From assembly GCA_965279735.1 (NCBI GenBank), contig OZ257260.1:2542001-2606000 (forward strand): 64,000 bases of DNA. Direction: 5' to 3'. Shown in pieces: positions 43,274-52,250 of the stretch (within the stretch, counting starts at the first letter, position 1; every line of letters begins with the position of its first letter). Both the position numbers and the translations under genes were made by a program. The notes beneath the pieces are model-generated. The model ran no database searches and was not told the origin of the DNA. It saw nothing but the letters and a program-made list of their open reading frames with translations. Origin of the DNA: CAIUGU01 sp965279735. Lineage in GTDB: Bacteria; Pseudomonadota; Gammaproteobacteria; Steroidobacterales; Steroidobacteraceae.

Positions 43274-44293
43274 TCAGTCCTGGGCTCCCGGCGGAACCTG
43301 CTCCGCTGCAAGCGATTGCCGGCGCCACCACCCCTTGAGACGTCCGATTGGTCGCTTCATATGCCACTTCATCAATGCCGTGCCGGAGCGGACACTCAGC
43401 TGTGCGGGCAGGTGCAACGCCATGTCTGCGGTACAGAGCACCGGCTTGTCTGATAGTTGGGCTATCTCGCGGGCCTGCGTCAGGTCGCTTTCATAAAACA
43501 GTGACGCTCCTGTTTCCCGGTAGACGCGAGCCTTGTGTGAGCCATGTGCACGGAGTCGCCTGCGTTCAGCCTGATTCGGCAGATCGATCAAATGCAGTTG
43601 TCCGTATTGCACGCCATTCCTGACCAGCCATTCCTCAGTCAGGGCCCGGTATTTTTCCAGCCGCGCCGAGACGATGTGCCCGAGGGGACGGGTCGGCCTG
43701 AAGAGCGGCTGCGCGGAACGCAGAAATTCCCTGTACCGGATACCGTCGTCATTGTCGGCATCGATCGGATCGACGCACAGCACGCCATCGAGATCGAAGC
43801 ATGCAGTGGAGACTGCGGGATGATGGAAAGCGTTCCATTCGAAGATCCGGGGCTGGGGCATTTCAGCGAAAAAAAGATCGACGGCGTCGCGGCGCGCCGG
43901 ATGATTGATCGCAACGCAGGTCGTTACTTTGCCGGAGTAAGCCGATGCACGAACTCGCTCCAGACTCGAACGCATCGACCCGCCGGAGGTCAGGCTGTCA
44001 TCGATCAGCAGGATATGCCGGGCAGCCTGGGGACTCAGGACGGGCTGACCCACTTCGCGGGTGATACCGTGTCCCGCAACACCGTTCGCCAGAAAGGTTT
44101 CGAGGTCGACCACCAGCCTGTTCATGAAAAGACCGACCAGATAAGCGGGAATCATGCCGCTGCGCGGAATTCCCACAATGAGGTCAACGCTCACCGGAAT
44201 GTGCTGGAGGTTGGTGCGGACGATACCGGTGAGATCGGCGACAGACATGTAACCGATCATGTCCGCCAGCTCCTGTTGACGGACGGATGCCAT
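43274..44293 (-). CDS. Phosphoribosyltransferase-HAD fusion protein
   Basis: A 339-residue two-domain protein. Residues ~1-150 are a type I phosphoribosyltransferase with VDLIVGIPRSGM and the PRPP loop ILLIDDSLTSGGS. From about residue 165 a HAD domain follows with the nucleophile motif CFDLDGVLCVDP, IVSARLEKYR and SHKARVYRETGA...YESD. The combination in an EPS locus suggests making or dephosphorylating a ribosyl-linked precursor, but the reaction is unknown. ATG 44293 has GGA seven bases upstream; GTG 44305 is possible. Confidence 0.8.
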   Translation of the reverse strand: MASVRQQELADMIGYMSVADLTGIVRTNLQHIPVSVDLIVGIPRSGMIPAYLVGLFMNRLVVDLETFLANGVAGHGITREVGQPVLSPQAARHILLIDDSLTSGGSMRSSLERVRASAYSGKVTTCVAINHPARRDAVDLFFAEMPQPRIFEWNAFHHPAVSTACFDLDGVLCVDPIDADNDDGIRYREFLRSAQPLFRPTRPLGHIVSARLEKYRALTEEWLVRNGVQYGQLHLIDLPNQAERRRLRAHGSHKARVYRETGASLFYESDLTQAREIAQLSDKPVLCTADMALHLPAQLSVRSGTALMKWHMKRPIGRLKGWWRRQSLAAEQVPPGAQD

Positions 44294-44309
44294 CTGATAG
44301 TCCACATGC

Positions 44310-45299
44310 CTACTGCACCTTGAATTCGTCGGGCTCTTTGGGCGCGCCTTTGCGTTCCCATACCCGGATGTAGTCGATCACGTAATCCCACTGGCTTTCG
44401 TCGGCCTGCATGGCGGACAGGTCGGCATTGGGGAAAGTCATCCCGAGCTGATTGGTGATCAGCAGGTGCGCTGGCGGTCCGCGCCATTCGTAATGCGTCT
44501 GCTTGACTGGCACGCCGTCGACGAGCCAGATCGGCTTGTCCTCGATCCAGTAGAGCGCGAAGACATGAAACCCCGCGGAAAAATCGGGACCGGGTTCGTA
44601 CTCACCCTTCTTGTTGAATTTGGTAAACAGGTCGTGGGGTTTTCCGTAACGCTCCGGCTTGCCCGCGGTCTGCACATTGGCCGTCATCACCTTGGTACGG
44701 GTCCTGCCCTGCCAATTGAAGAACTCGAAAATGTCTATTTCCGGGGGCCAGGGCAATTCGGAAAAAGTGCCGTTTGCGTATTGCACGCCCGGGCTCAGCC
44801 AGAACGCCGGCCAGGCCCCCACACCATAAGGGAGCTTTGCGCGCATTTCGACGTACATGCCCGGAGTGATCGGAAGTTTGGCGCGCAGAATTCCGGTCTC
44901 GATACCTCGCGGCCATAGCCCGCCCTTGGGAGGAATGCGCCCCTTCAGTGTCAGCGCATCAGCGCCAAACACATGCAGAGATCTGGTATCGCCGTCGGGA
45001 TAGTCGCGATGATATGACCAATACGACGGGAGTCCATCCAGCGTTCCACCTCCGTGAATGTATCGGTAGAAGAAGTCCCGATCGAGGTCACCGCGGTTTT
45101 TCACGGTCGCGTCACCTCGCGAGGCGCCGAAAGTCCAGTTCTTCAGCAACTCATAGTTGCCCTTCTGCCCGAAGGGTGCATTGGGAGCTGCCGCCCGGGC
45201 GCTCTCCATGCCCGGCATGAGTAGCATCAGGAAAACGAGCAATCCAGAGAGCCGGCCAAATCTGGTGTCCCGGCCCTGGTGAAAAAGCTTCCTAGCCAT
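44310..45299 (-). CDS. Secreted glycoside hydrolase family 16 enzyme
   Basis: A 329-residue GH16 protein with a signal peptide ending at ESARA. The catalytic motif E-x-D-x-x-E is intact in PPEIDIFEFF (nucleophile and acid/base), with LRAKLPYGVGAWPAFWL and YIRVWE around it. GH16 enzymes cut or transfer beta-1,3/1,4-glucans and galactans; here it may trim the EPS made by this locus. The ATG at 45299 overlaps the end of the GT25 gene by 8 bp; the long N-terminal extension of the open frame is not signal-like and was rejected. Confidence 0.9.
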   Translation of the reverse strand: MARKLFHQGRDTRFGRLSGLLVFLMLLMPGMESARAAAPNAPFGQKGNYELLKNWTFGASRGDATVKNRGDLDRDFFYRYIHGGGTLDGLPSYWSYHRDYPDGDTRSLHVFGADALTLKGRIPPKGGLWPRGIETGILRAKLPITPGMYVEMRAKLPYGVGAWPAFWLSPGVQYANGTFSELPWPPEIDIFEFFNWQGRTRTKVMTANVQTAGKPERYGKPHDLFTKFNKKGEYEPGPDFSAGFHVFALYWIEDKPIWLVDGVPVKQTHYEWRGPPAHLLITNQLGMTFPNADLSAMQADESQWDYVIDYIRVWERKGAPKEPDEFKVQ

Positions 45300-46080
45300 T
45301 TGTCTGCACCTTGAGCAGGCGCTGCAGCGAGCGCGCCGAAGAGGGTGAAATGCCGTGAATCGACCAATTGAGCAAGAGCTTCCGCCGCACACGCGTGAAC
45401 AGGTCCCGGAGTGATGGAACGCATCGCTGCGCTGCCGCTGGAAAACGTTCCTCGCCGATTGAAGATCGCTGGTAGCGCTCGTAAATCGGGAAAGGGTAGA
45501 CGGCAAGATTCAGCAGGCCATGGTCCCATGTGCGATCCATGTACACGTCGACCGGTGCTTCCACACGGGAGCCGTGCCGGATAAGCCGCGCGGCGCCGGC
45601 TTTGGTCAGCAGGTAGGCCTGCGTGCCCAGGGCGTAGCCCGTGTAGCGGATGAGATGGCGATACCTGTCGAAGTACGGAGAAGCCACTGCGCGCCAGGGA
45701 GCGGGCATCTTGGCGAAGAGACGGAGGTATTCGATACCCTGCCGCGCGAGCGGTGTAGCGCTGAGCGCGCGGATGAATTCCCAGTCCACCACCACGTCGT
45801 CCTCAAGGACGATCAACTGCTCGCAGTCTGCTTCGGCCAGCCATCTCCAGAGGGCGAAATGACTGGAATAGCAGCCCAGTTCGCCTCGCTGCAGCTTGCG
45901 ACCGTACGCGCCCGTCACCCGCTTCTCGTCATACTGAAGCTGTGGGTCGAGGCCGGCATGGGCTGCAAAAAAATCCCAGTCGCAACCGGCTGCCGCGGCG
46001 GCCCGGGCAAAAGACACCCTGCGCTCTGCAGCCGATGACAGACTGATCACCCTGATTGCCGTGTGAATCGGTTGGGACAT
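45292..46080 (-). CDS. Glycosyltransferase family 25 protein
   Basis: A 262-residue protein. The opening IRVISLSSAAERRVSFARAA and the metal-binding D-x-D region VLEDDVVV are those of GT25 (LPS-type galactosyl/glucosyltransferases), with GELGCYSSHFALWRW between. The ATG at 46080 follows the upstream GT2 stop by 5 bp. Sugar specificity unknown. Confidence 0.88.
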   Translation of the reverse strand: MSQPIHTAIRVISLSSAAERRVSFARAAAAAGCDWDFFAAHAGLDPQLQYDEKRVTGAYGRKLQRGELGCYSSHFALWRWLAEADCEQLIVLEDDVVVDWEFIRALSATPLARQGIEYLRLFAKMPAPWRAVASPYFDRYRHLIRYTGYALGTQAYLLTKAGAARLIRHGSRVEAPVDVYMDRTWDHGLLNLAVYPFPIYERYQRSSIGEERFPAAAQRCVPSLRDLFTRVRRKLLLNWSIHGISPSSARSLQRLLKVQTNG

Positions 46081-46085
46081 CGTGA

Positions 46086-46934
46086 TCAGGCCTTGCGCAG
46101 ATAAATCCCGGCAAGCGTCTTCAGCGTGCGCGGATGCAGTCCCATCCTGAAGAACGCCAGCAAGTCCGCAGGACCGGGCTTGATACCGTAAAAGTGGCTG
46201 AAGGCCTGAAGATAAAGACCCTGTTTCATCAGGCGCGGGCAGTTCTGCCACTTCGCGATGAGCGTGCGGTAGGCGCGCAGGACCCTGGCCTTCGACCCGA
46301 CGGAGATGCGATCAATCGCCGGGTCCACATTGAGATAGTAAAGACCGGCATCGAGCAACTTCGCGGGACCGGCGTGCTTCAGGACGCGGATAAACAGGTC
46401 GAGATCCTGCCAGGCAGGCATCTCCTGATCGAAGAGGCCTGCGGCAATCACTGTCTCCCTGCGCGCGAAGATCTGGTTGCCGATGACATTGCAGAAGAAC
46501 AGGTCTTCCCATTGCACCGATCCCGGCCTTGCGCTGGCCGTACGCTGTTGGCCCCTTTCCGATACGTCTTGCGAGAACAGGCAGGAGAACTTCTCGCCGG
46601 TCCGTTCCAGGAGCTGCCATTGCGCAATGAAGGCGGCAAGGCGCTCCGGATGGAAGTGATCGTCGTCGTCGAGTCCCGTGATGAACTCGCCCCTGGCGTC
46701 GCGGATGGCGAGATTGCGGGACAACGGCGCACCGATCGATGTCGCGTTGTGAATGGCCCGAATACGACTGTCTTCTGCGCAGACCGTCTCGAGATACGCG
46801 CGCGTCCCGTCCGTAGCACCGTCGTTGACGACGATGAGCTCGAAGTCGGAATGCGTCTGCGCCCGCACGGAATCGATCGCGCGACTCAGCAGCGCTGCGC
46901 GGTTCTTCGTGGGCATGTAGATACTGACCAGCAT
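46086..46934 (-). CDS. Glycosyltransferase, GT2 family
   Basis: A 282-residue GT-A fold inverting glycosyltransferase: SIYMPTKNRAALLSRAI, VVNDGATDGT and the D-x-D site GLDDDDHFHP. No membrane segments. It adds one residue to the EPS unit in the cytoplasm. It precedes GT25 by 5 bp and follows another GT2 by 18 bp. Confidence 0.9.
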   Translation of the reverse strand: MLVSIYMPTKNRAALLSRAIDSVRAQTHSDFELIVVNDGATDGTRAYLETVCAEDSRIRAIHNATSIGAPLSRNLAIRDARGEFITGLDDDDHFHPERLAAFIAQWQLLERTGEKFSCLFSQDVSERGQQRTASARPGSVQWEDLFFCNVIGNQIFARRETVIAAGLFDQEMPAWQDLDLFIRVLKHAGPAKLLDAGLYYLNVDPAIDRISVGSKARVLRAYRTLIAKWQNCPRLMKQGLYLQAFSHFYGIKPGPADLLAFFRMGLHPRTLKTLAGIYLRKA

Positions 46935-46952
46935 CGTGGGCTGCCTCTGTGA

Positions 46953-47882
46953 CTAACCGGTGGCCGAGACCGGAGAGGACAGACGCCGCTTCTGCCGTAA
47001 GGCTGCTTTCGCCACGGCGTATAGCGGAGGGCGTAGCGTTTCCCGATAGAGCGCGAAGGCGGCGAATGAAAACAGGGCGAGCCAACGTGGCGCGGAAAGA
47101 TTCCGTCGCACGGCATAGGCCGCGTAGTACTTCGAGAAAAAGTATCGAGTGTAATGGACAGACCAGTACAGCCGTTTCCAGCGGCTCGTCCGCTGACCTC
47201 CGGTGACGACCTGCGTCATCGGCAGGTGAAAACTGTGGCGGTCATTGGTGACGTACACATCATGGCCGTGCACGAACAGGTTCATCTGGTAGTCCGACTC
47301 CTCCCGATAGCCGTTGCCGCGGGCATAGGCCGGATCGAACGGGAATTCACGGAGCAACGCTGTGCGCGTGAGAATGATGGCGTTCGTGATCGGCAGCTTG
47401 ATGTCCCCGGCAAAGCGCGCAGCGTTGACGTACTCGCAGATCAGGGAACGGAACGGTGCGGTGTTCCGGAGGCCATTGCCGAAGCGCTTGAGAGCAACCG
47501 CCGTGGTTTCGCCGGGTTCGAGATAGACCCGGCGCCCCGAAACAGCGCCTGCCCCGAGCCGCAACAGCTTCTCGAGACAGACCCTCGCATAGCCCGGCTC
47601 CAGGCTTTCGTCGTCATCGCAGAAAAGCACGTACTCGTTCGTTGCGCGCTGTACGCCAACGTTGCGTGATGCCGATGCCCCGAGACGCTCCGCGTTGCAG
47701 ATGAAATGCGTGCGGACCTGCGGATACAGCGATGCCAGTCGCTGGATCAATGCAGGCGTTTCGTCGGTGCCCGCATCGCTCACGAACACGATCTCGCTCA
47801 CCTGTTCCTGCTGGAAATAGCTCGGGGCCACCAGACGCAACGTGTGGACACGATTCCGCGTGGGGACGATGAGCGTGATCAC
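46953..47882 (-). CDS. Glycosyltransferase, GT2 family
   Basis: A 309-residue GT2 protein: TLIVPTRNRVHTLRL, FVSDAGTDETP, and CDDDESLEPGY as the metal site. The C-terminus has an amphipathic or weak membrane segment (LALFSFAAFALY). It starts at GTG 47880-47882, 4 bp after the methyltransferase stop. Acceptor unknown. Confidence 0.88.
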   Translation of the reverse strand: MITLIVPTRNRVHTLRLVAPSYFQQEQVSEIVFVSDAGTDETPALIQRLASLYPQVRTHFICNAERLGASASRNVGVQRATNEYVLFCDDDESLEPGYARVCLEKLLRLGAGAVSGRRVYLEPGETTAVALKRFGNGLRNTAPFRSLICEYVNAARFAGDIKLPITNAIILTRTALLREFPFDPAYARGNGYREESDYQMNLFVHGHDVYVTNDRHSFHLPMTQVVTGGQRTSRWKRLYWSVHYTRYFFSKYYAAYAVRRNLSAPRWLALFSFAAFALYRETLRPPLYAVAKAALRQKRRLSSPVSATG

Positions 47883-47886
47883 CGGG

Positions 47887-48636
47887 TCATGCCCCGATCT
47901 CGATGAGGCAGTACCAGGCCTGCTTCCGGAGACCCGGGATGCGGCAGAGCTGCCTGTCGAGCCACCACACCGTTCGCGTCATGCGGCTGCCCGGACGGAC
48001 GTCGCGCGACACGAGACCCAGGAGGGGCGCGACCAGACCGAAATAGGTCACGCGCGACCACGCAAAGCCTTGCGCCATCGACTGCAAGTCCTTCTCCAAC
48101 AACGGATGCTCGTCAGGAGTCCTGAGCTCAGGCGTGCGATTCCGGTACCAGTTAAGCACCGGATTATGGCCAAGCGGCTCGGCGAAAATCGCTATGCCAC
48201 CTTTTCGCAGCACCCGCCGCACTTCAGCCATCGCCTTCGGAATATCGAGGTGATGCACGATGCCGCTGCCCGCGATCACGTCGACTGATTTGTCCGGCAA
48301 CTGCATGGATTCAGCGTTGTCGACCAGGAACTCGACATTGCCGAGTCCCTTGCGGCGGGCCGTCTGCTTTGCCTTGTGGATCGCGACATCCGAGATGTCG
48401 ATGCCCGTCACCTGCCGGGCACTCCCCGCAAGATCGAATGCCACGCTTCCCGTTCCGCAGCCGTATTCGAGGAAGCTGCGACCGCGCGCTTCATCCTTGA
48501 CACGCCGCCGGTACAGGTCGAAGCCGTAGGCGATGGCCGTGTAGTAACGGCCCAGGCGATCTTCCCGCTCCGAATCATCTGCAAAGCGCTGGTTGTGGAA
48601 CTCGCGCTCCCGCTCGACTCTTTCTGCCTGACTCAT
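47887..48636 (-). CDS. Class I SAM-dependent methyltransferase
   Basis: A 249-residue protein with motif I LEYGCGTGSVAFDLA, ITGIDIS-like VTGIDISDVAI, and the post-I segments of small-molecule methyltransferases. In this setting it probably methylates a sugar hydroxyl of the EPS. Its ATG overlaps the stop of the GT4 gene by 4 bp. A C-terminal hydrophobic segment may sit at the membrane. Confidence 0.88.
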   Translation of the reverse strand: MSQAERVEREREFHNQRFADDSEREDRLGRYYTAIAYGFDLYRRRVKDEARGRSFLEYGCGTGSVAFDLAGSARQVTGIDISDVAIHKAKQTARRKGLGNVEFLVDNAESMQLPDKSVDVIAGSGIVHHLDIPKAMAEVRRVLRKGGIAIFAEPLGHNPVLNWYRNRTPELRTPDEHPLLEKDLQSMAQGFAWSRVTYFGLVAPLLGLVSRDVRPGSRMTRTVWWLDRQLCRIPGLRKQAWYCLIEIGA

Positions 48637-49955
48637 GAATCACCTCGGGCGCGCATGCCCACGTTTAAGTCCATCTGCTGTTTCGCGGGCACCGGGGTCC
48701 GCAGTTCCTGCATGGCCGTCAACAAGCCGACGCCCCTGTCTTCCCACCGGAACGCGCCTTGCGCAGCGGCGAATGCCCTCTGCTGCATCCCGTCCAGGAT
48801 TTCCGTCTGGTCGATGTGGGCAACCACCGACGCCACCAATGATTCGAGATCGCGGCATTGCAGGGTTTCGGCGCGCAGCCGCGCCGGCAGCCCGGCTGCT
48901 GCTTCCGCGATCGTGGCCACAGGCACGCGACCGAAGAAATAATCGAGAAACTTGAGCTTGAAACCGCCGCCAATCAGTTCGGGCACGAGTGCGAGGCGAG
49001 CGGTCTCGAAGAAGGGCGCGGACTGTTCGACGAATCCGTGGAAGCGGGTCGCCTTGCAACGGGCCTTGAGGGGTTCGAGCAATGCACTGGGCACATCACC
49101 AACCACATCGAGCGTGATCCCCGCTTTCTGGAAGGCCGGTTCCGCAGCTTCCACGAAGCGCAGAAGGTTCTCGCGTTTGACGACCCAGTTGAACGAACCC
49201 ATCAGCAGGACGTGTCGGGGCGTCGCTGCGGTGATCCGCCTCTCCGGCGCAACCCAGCCCGTGTAGCCCGGCGTGAGGGTGAGCATCGGCTTTGTGCCGG
49301 GCCGCCCGCCGGAGAAGGTCACGCGGTCTTCATCGGTAATCGTCGTAACGAGATCGGCGTCCTCAAGGAGCGCGCCTTCAAGAGTGCCGATCCGGCGGGC
49401 GTTATGACGTAAGGCCATTCGGCGCAGTACGGAACTGCGCGCGTCACGCGCCATGTCTGTCCACAACCTCGCTTCGTGATTGTGGGATACGTGGACAAGA
49501 AGGGGTCCGCCCCCGGTGATCGCACCGTGTTCATTCCTGAAACGATGCAGCGCCCAGCCTGCACCGTATCCATCGAATACGATCGCATCCCAGTGCTGTG
49601 CCAGTTCATGGTCGAGGAGGTGCTCATAGCCTGTCGTTGCGTCAATGGCCGCAGCAACCGGCAATGAGCTCCAGAGCGCGGCGACAGAGCTGCGTTTCAC
49701 GCCCGGGACGGCAACCCAGTCGATGCGAGGGTCTGCAGCGAACGCTGCTTCACGATCGCCGAAGCCGGCGAACCGGACGTAAGCGCCCGCCGCCGCCAGA
49801 CTCGCTGCTAGTTTCGCGGAATAGACTTTTGCGCCTGCGTCGAGCGGATAGGGCAGGTATCGCGCCAGCCACAAACACCTGAAAGGCCTTGGAACAGCAG
49901 GCGGGTCGGCGAACGGCACGTCCGCATCCGGAAGCCGGGAGAGCGCGTTATGCAT
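48633..49955 (-). CDS. Glycosyltransferase, GT4-like (GT-B fold)
   Basis: A 440-residue GT-B protein: N-terminal LWLARYLPYPLDAGAKVYSA, then VLLMGSFNWVVKRENLLRFVEAA (start of the nucleotide-sugar domain) and VPELIGGGFKLKFLDYF in place of the usual E-x7-E motif. Related proteins act in EPS and mannan-like synthesis. The ATG overlaps the acyltransferase stop by 8 bp and its own stop overlaps the methyltransferase ATG. Confidence 0.85.
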   Translation of the reverse strand: MHNALSRLPDADVPFADPPAVPRPFRCLWLARYLPYPLDAGAKVYSAKLAASLAAAGAYVRFAGFGDREAAFAADPRIDWVAVPGVKRSSVAALWSSLPVAAAIDATTGYEHLLDHELAQHWDAIVFDGYGAGWALHRFRNEHGAITGGGPLLVHVSHNHEARLWTDMARDARSSVLRRMALRHNARRIGTLEGALLEDADLVTTITDEDRVTFSGGRPGTKPMLTLTPGYTGWVAPERRITAATPRHVLLMGSFNWVVKRENLLRFVEAAEPAFQKAGITLDVVGDVPSALLEPLKARCKATRFHGFVEQSAPFFETARLALVPELIGGGFKLKFLDYFFGRVPVATIAEAAAGLPARLRAETLQCRDLESLVASVVAHIDQTEILDGMQQRAFAAAQGAFRWEDRGVGLLTAMQELRTPVPAKQQMDLNVGMRARGDS

Positions 49956-51081
49956 GAGCGCTCCTGAGGGCCATGTCGGGGGTAAGCGCCCTGCGCATTA
50001 CTCGCGCGAGACCCGTTTCGAACAGTTGCCACGATGCCCAGGAAACGAGGATGCCAATGCCTGCCGAAGCAACCGCAAAGACCACGAAGGCAATCTCCGG
50101 ACCCGCTACAGGCGTGACGAAAGTGGCCACGAGACGTTTGACTCCCGCCATCACGAGCGCGTGCCAGAGATAGAAGCTGTAACTGATCGTGCCAAGGAAC
50201 TGGAACGTGCGGCTTTTCAGGAAGGCAAAGATGCGGCTCGTATCCAGGCAGATGGCGGCAAACAGATGCAACGCGGCGACAAAGGCTATGACGGCTCCCA
50301 CCCAGCGTCCGTCGAGCACCCAGTTGAACAGCGTATCCCCGAGGTCCGCCGCATCGGCGCCCGTTGATCGCCAGGCCAGCAGGAAGATCACCAGACTCGC
50401 CACCGGCATGCGTAACCAGGAGGAATGGCGGCGGAACCAGTCCTGATGGCGAAACACGATCACGCCGGTGAGAAAGAACAGGGTCCGCGGGTACAGGATC
50501 ACCACCAGGACCGCGATCGCTGCCCACGCTGCGACGGCCCAGTGCTGCCTTGCAGGCCTTCTGAGCAGCAGGGTTCCGGCCGCCGCTATGAAGTAGAACA
50601 GCCATTCATAGCTCAGGCTCCAGGAGCCGAAATGCACTAGCGGCAACGGCACCAGTGGCGGCAGCAGAAACAGGTTGGCCAGGAAGATACCGGTCGCCTC
50701 AAGAGCGCTCACCCCGGCAAACATCTTCATGTCGAACGCAACGCAGACGATCGTGACGGCAACCAGCGCAGGGATCCACGCCGAATAGATCCGGATGAAC
50801 CGGTCCTTGAGGAATCCGCCAATCGTCGAATGACGCAGCAGGCTGCCGAGAATGACGAAGCCGCTGATCATGAAAAACATCTCGACGCCGTAGGCCAGCG
50901 ACGACCACATGAACAGGAATGCATCCGCGGAAGGCGTTCCACCCGGCAAGGGCACGACCCGTGCGCTCCCGAGATGGAAAAGGAACACCAGCAGCGCGCA
51001 CAGGCCGCGGTAACCGTTGAGCGATGGATTGAAGCCTGTCTTCGGGACGGCTTTTCCACCCTGGGCAACGACGGCGCTCAT
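49948..51081 (-). CDS. Acyltransferase family 3 membrane protein
   Basis: A 377-residue protein with about ten transmembrane helices. The N-terminal NGYRGLCALLVFLFHLG with the essential His, and FFMISGFVI, define the family, which O-acetylates or succinylates sugars in the periplasmic leaflet. It probably decorates the EPS repeat unit. The ATG overlaps the stop of the preceding GT2 by one base. Confidence 0.9.
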   Translation of the reverse strand: MSAVVAQGGKAVPKTGFNPSLNGYRGLCALLVFLFHLGSARVVPLPGGTPSADAFLFMWSSLAYGVEMFFMISGFVILGSLLRHSTIGGFLKDRFIRIYSAWIPALVAVTIVCVAFDMKMFAGVSALEATGIFLANLFLLPPLVPLPLVHFGSWSLSYEWLFYFIAAAGTLLLRRPARQHWAVAAWAAIAVLVVILYPRTLFFLTGVIVFRHQDWFRRHSSWLRMPVASLVIFLLAWRSTGADAADLGDTLFNWVLDGRWVGAVIAFVAALHLFAAICLDTSRIFAFLKSRTFQFLGTISYSFYLWHALVMAGVKRLVATFVTPVAGPEIAFVVFAVASAGIGILVSWASWQLFETGLARVMRRALTPDMALRSAHA

Positions 51082-52250
51082 CAGGTAGCCACCGGCTTCT
51101 GGCGAATAGAGGCCGCAGGATTCCAGGTCTGGTAACGCTCACCGCGCAGCGAACTCCAGACTCCGATGCCTGCTGCAAGAAATGCCGACAGGATCTCGAC
51201 GATCTGCGCGAAAGGCCGCACCGACCATACAGCGCCCAGCAGATAGCCGACGCCAAGAACCCCGATGCCAAGCACCGCGAGACCGGTATAACCCGCTATC
51301 AGCAGCGCTACGCCGAACGAAAGAACGGACAGGCCGAGAAAATAGATCGCCAACCAGCGGATCAGCTTGTGCGAGATGTATTTGTAGACACTCAAGCCAT
51401 CGAGCGTGCGGATCTGCGGCCAGATCAGGCGATGCACGTTGAAGGCCTGGCAGACGATGCGGACCTTCCTGCGGAACTCCTCGCGGGACGACGGCACCGA
51501 TTCCTCATAGCCTCGCGCATCGGTCGCCTGGATCACGCGGTAGCCTTGGCACAACGCCATCAGGGAGACATAGAGATCATCGATGATGTGGTCCGGAGGC
51601 GGTTGATGGAGCGAGCGCCTGAGTGCAAACACCGAACCGTCCGCTCCCATGACCGAACCGGTTCTCCCCTCGAGGCGCTTCAATCCTTCCTCGAAGCGCC
51701 AGTAAAGCGAGCCCGATGCCGCCGCGGCTGAATCACCCGCATTGGTGTAAACCAGGTTGCCGCTGACGCAGCCGACTGCGGGATCCTCGAAATAACGCCG
51801 GAAGTCGCGCACGCAGTCAGGATCCATCATCACGTTCGCATCCGTGAAGATGATGACGTCCGCGTTCGTCCTTGCCACGAGCAGATTCATGCCGTGCGTC
51901 TTGCCGTGCCGTTCCGTCGCAACATGCAGGTCGATCCGGTCGGCATAGCGACGGAGGATCTCTGCCGTGCGATCGCTCGCGGCGTCGACATACATGTGGA
52001 TCGCCAGATCACCCTCGCGTTCACGCAGTGCCAGCAGGTTCTGCACCTTGCGTTCGATGACATGCTCTTCGTTGTAGGCGCAGACGCAGATCGCGCAGGA
52101 GAGCTTTTCTGCCTGCACTCTTCCTGGCGCGCTACTGCTCCGCCTGAACCTGGAGACCAGCAGCAGCGACAGGGGATAGGTCGCGAACGGATGCAGGGCA
52201 ACCAGCAGGAAAAATCCGCCCAGCACTGCGAAGGAAAGCTCAGTGCTCAT
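51081..52250 (-). CDS. Membrane glycosyltransferase, GT2 family
   Basis: A 389-residue GT2 with one N-terminal helix and three or four C-terminal helices. Motifs: CAICVCAYNEEHVI, DAASDRT, FTDANVMMDPD and the Q/R-x-x-R/W-like EEFRRKVRIV. The topology resembles processive or lipid-linked glycosyltransferases such as hyaluronan/cellulose synthase relatives. It overlaps the polymerase gene by 4 bp. Confidence 0.88.
   Translation of the reverse strand: MSTELSFAVLGGFFLLVALHPFATYPLSLLLVSRFRRSSSAPGRVQAEKLSCAICVCAYNEEHVIERKVQNLLALREREGDLAIHMYVDAASDRTAEILRRYADRIDLHVATERHGKTHGMNLLVARTNADVIIFTDANVMMDPDCVRDFRRYFEDPAVGCVSGNLVYTNAGDSAAAASGSLYWRFEEGLKRLEGRTGSVMGADGSVFALRRSLHQPPPDHIIDDLYVSLMALCQGYRVIQATDARGYEESVPSSREEFRRKVRIVCQAFNVHRLIWPQIRTLDGLSVYKYISHKLIRWLAIYFLGLSVLSFGVALLIAGYTGLAVLGIGVLGVGYLLGAVWSVRPFAQIVEILSAFLAAGIGVWSSLRGERYQTWNPAASIRQKPVAT

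Noticed and set aside
48635..49412. Plus-strand ORFs of 106 and 184 codons opposite the GT4 gene
   Set aside because: They overlap a well-supported glycosyltransferase and show no domain or signal.
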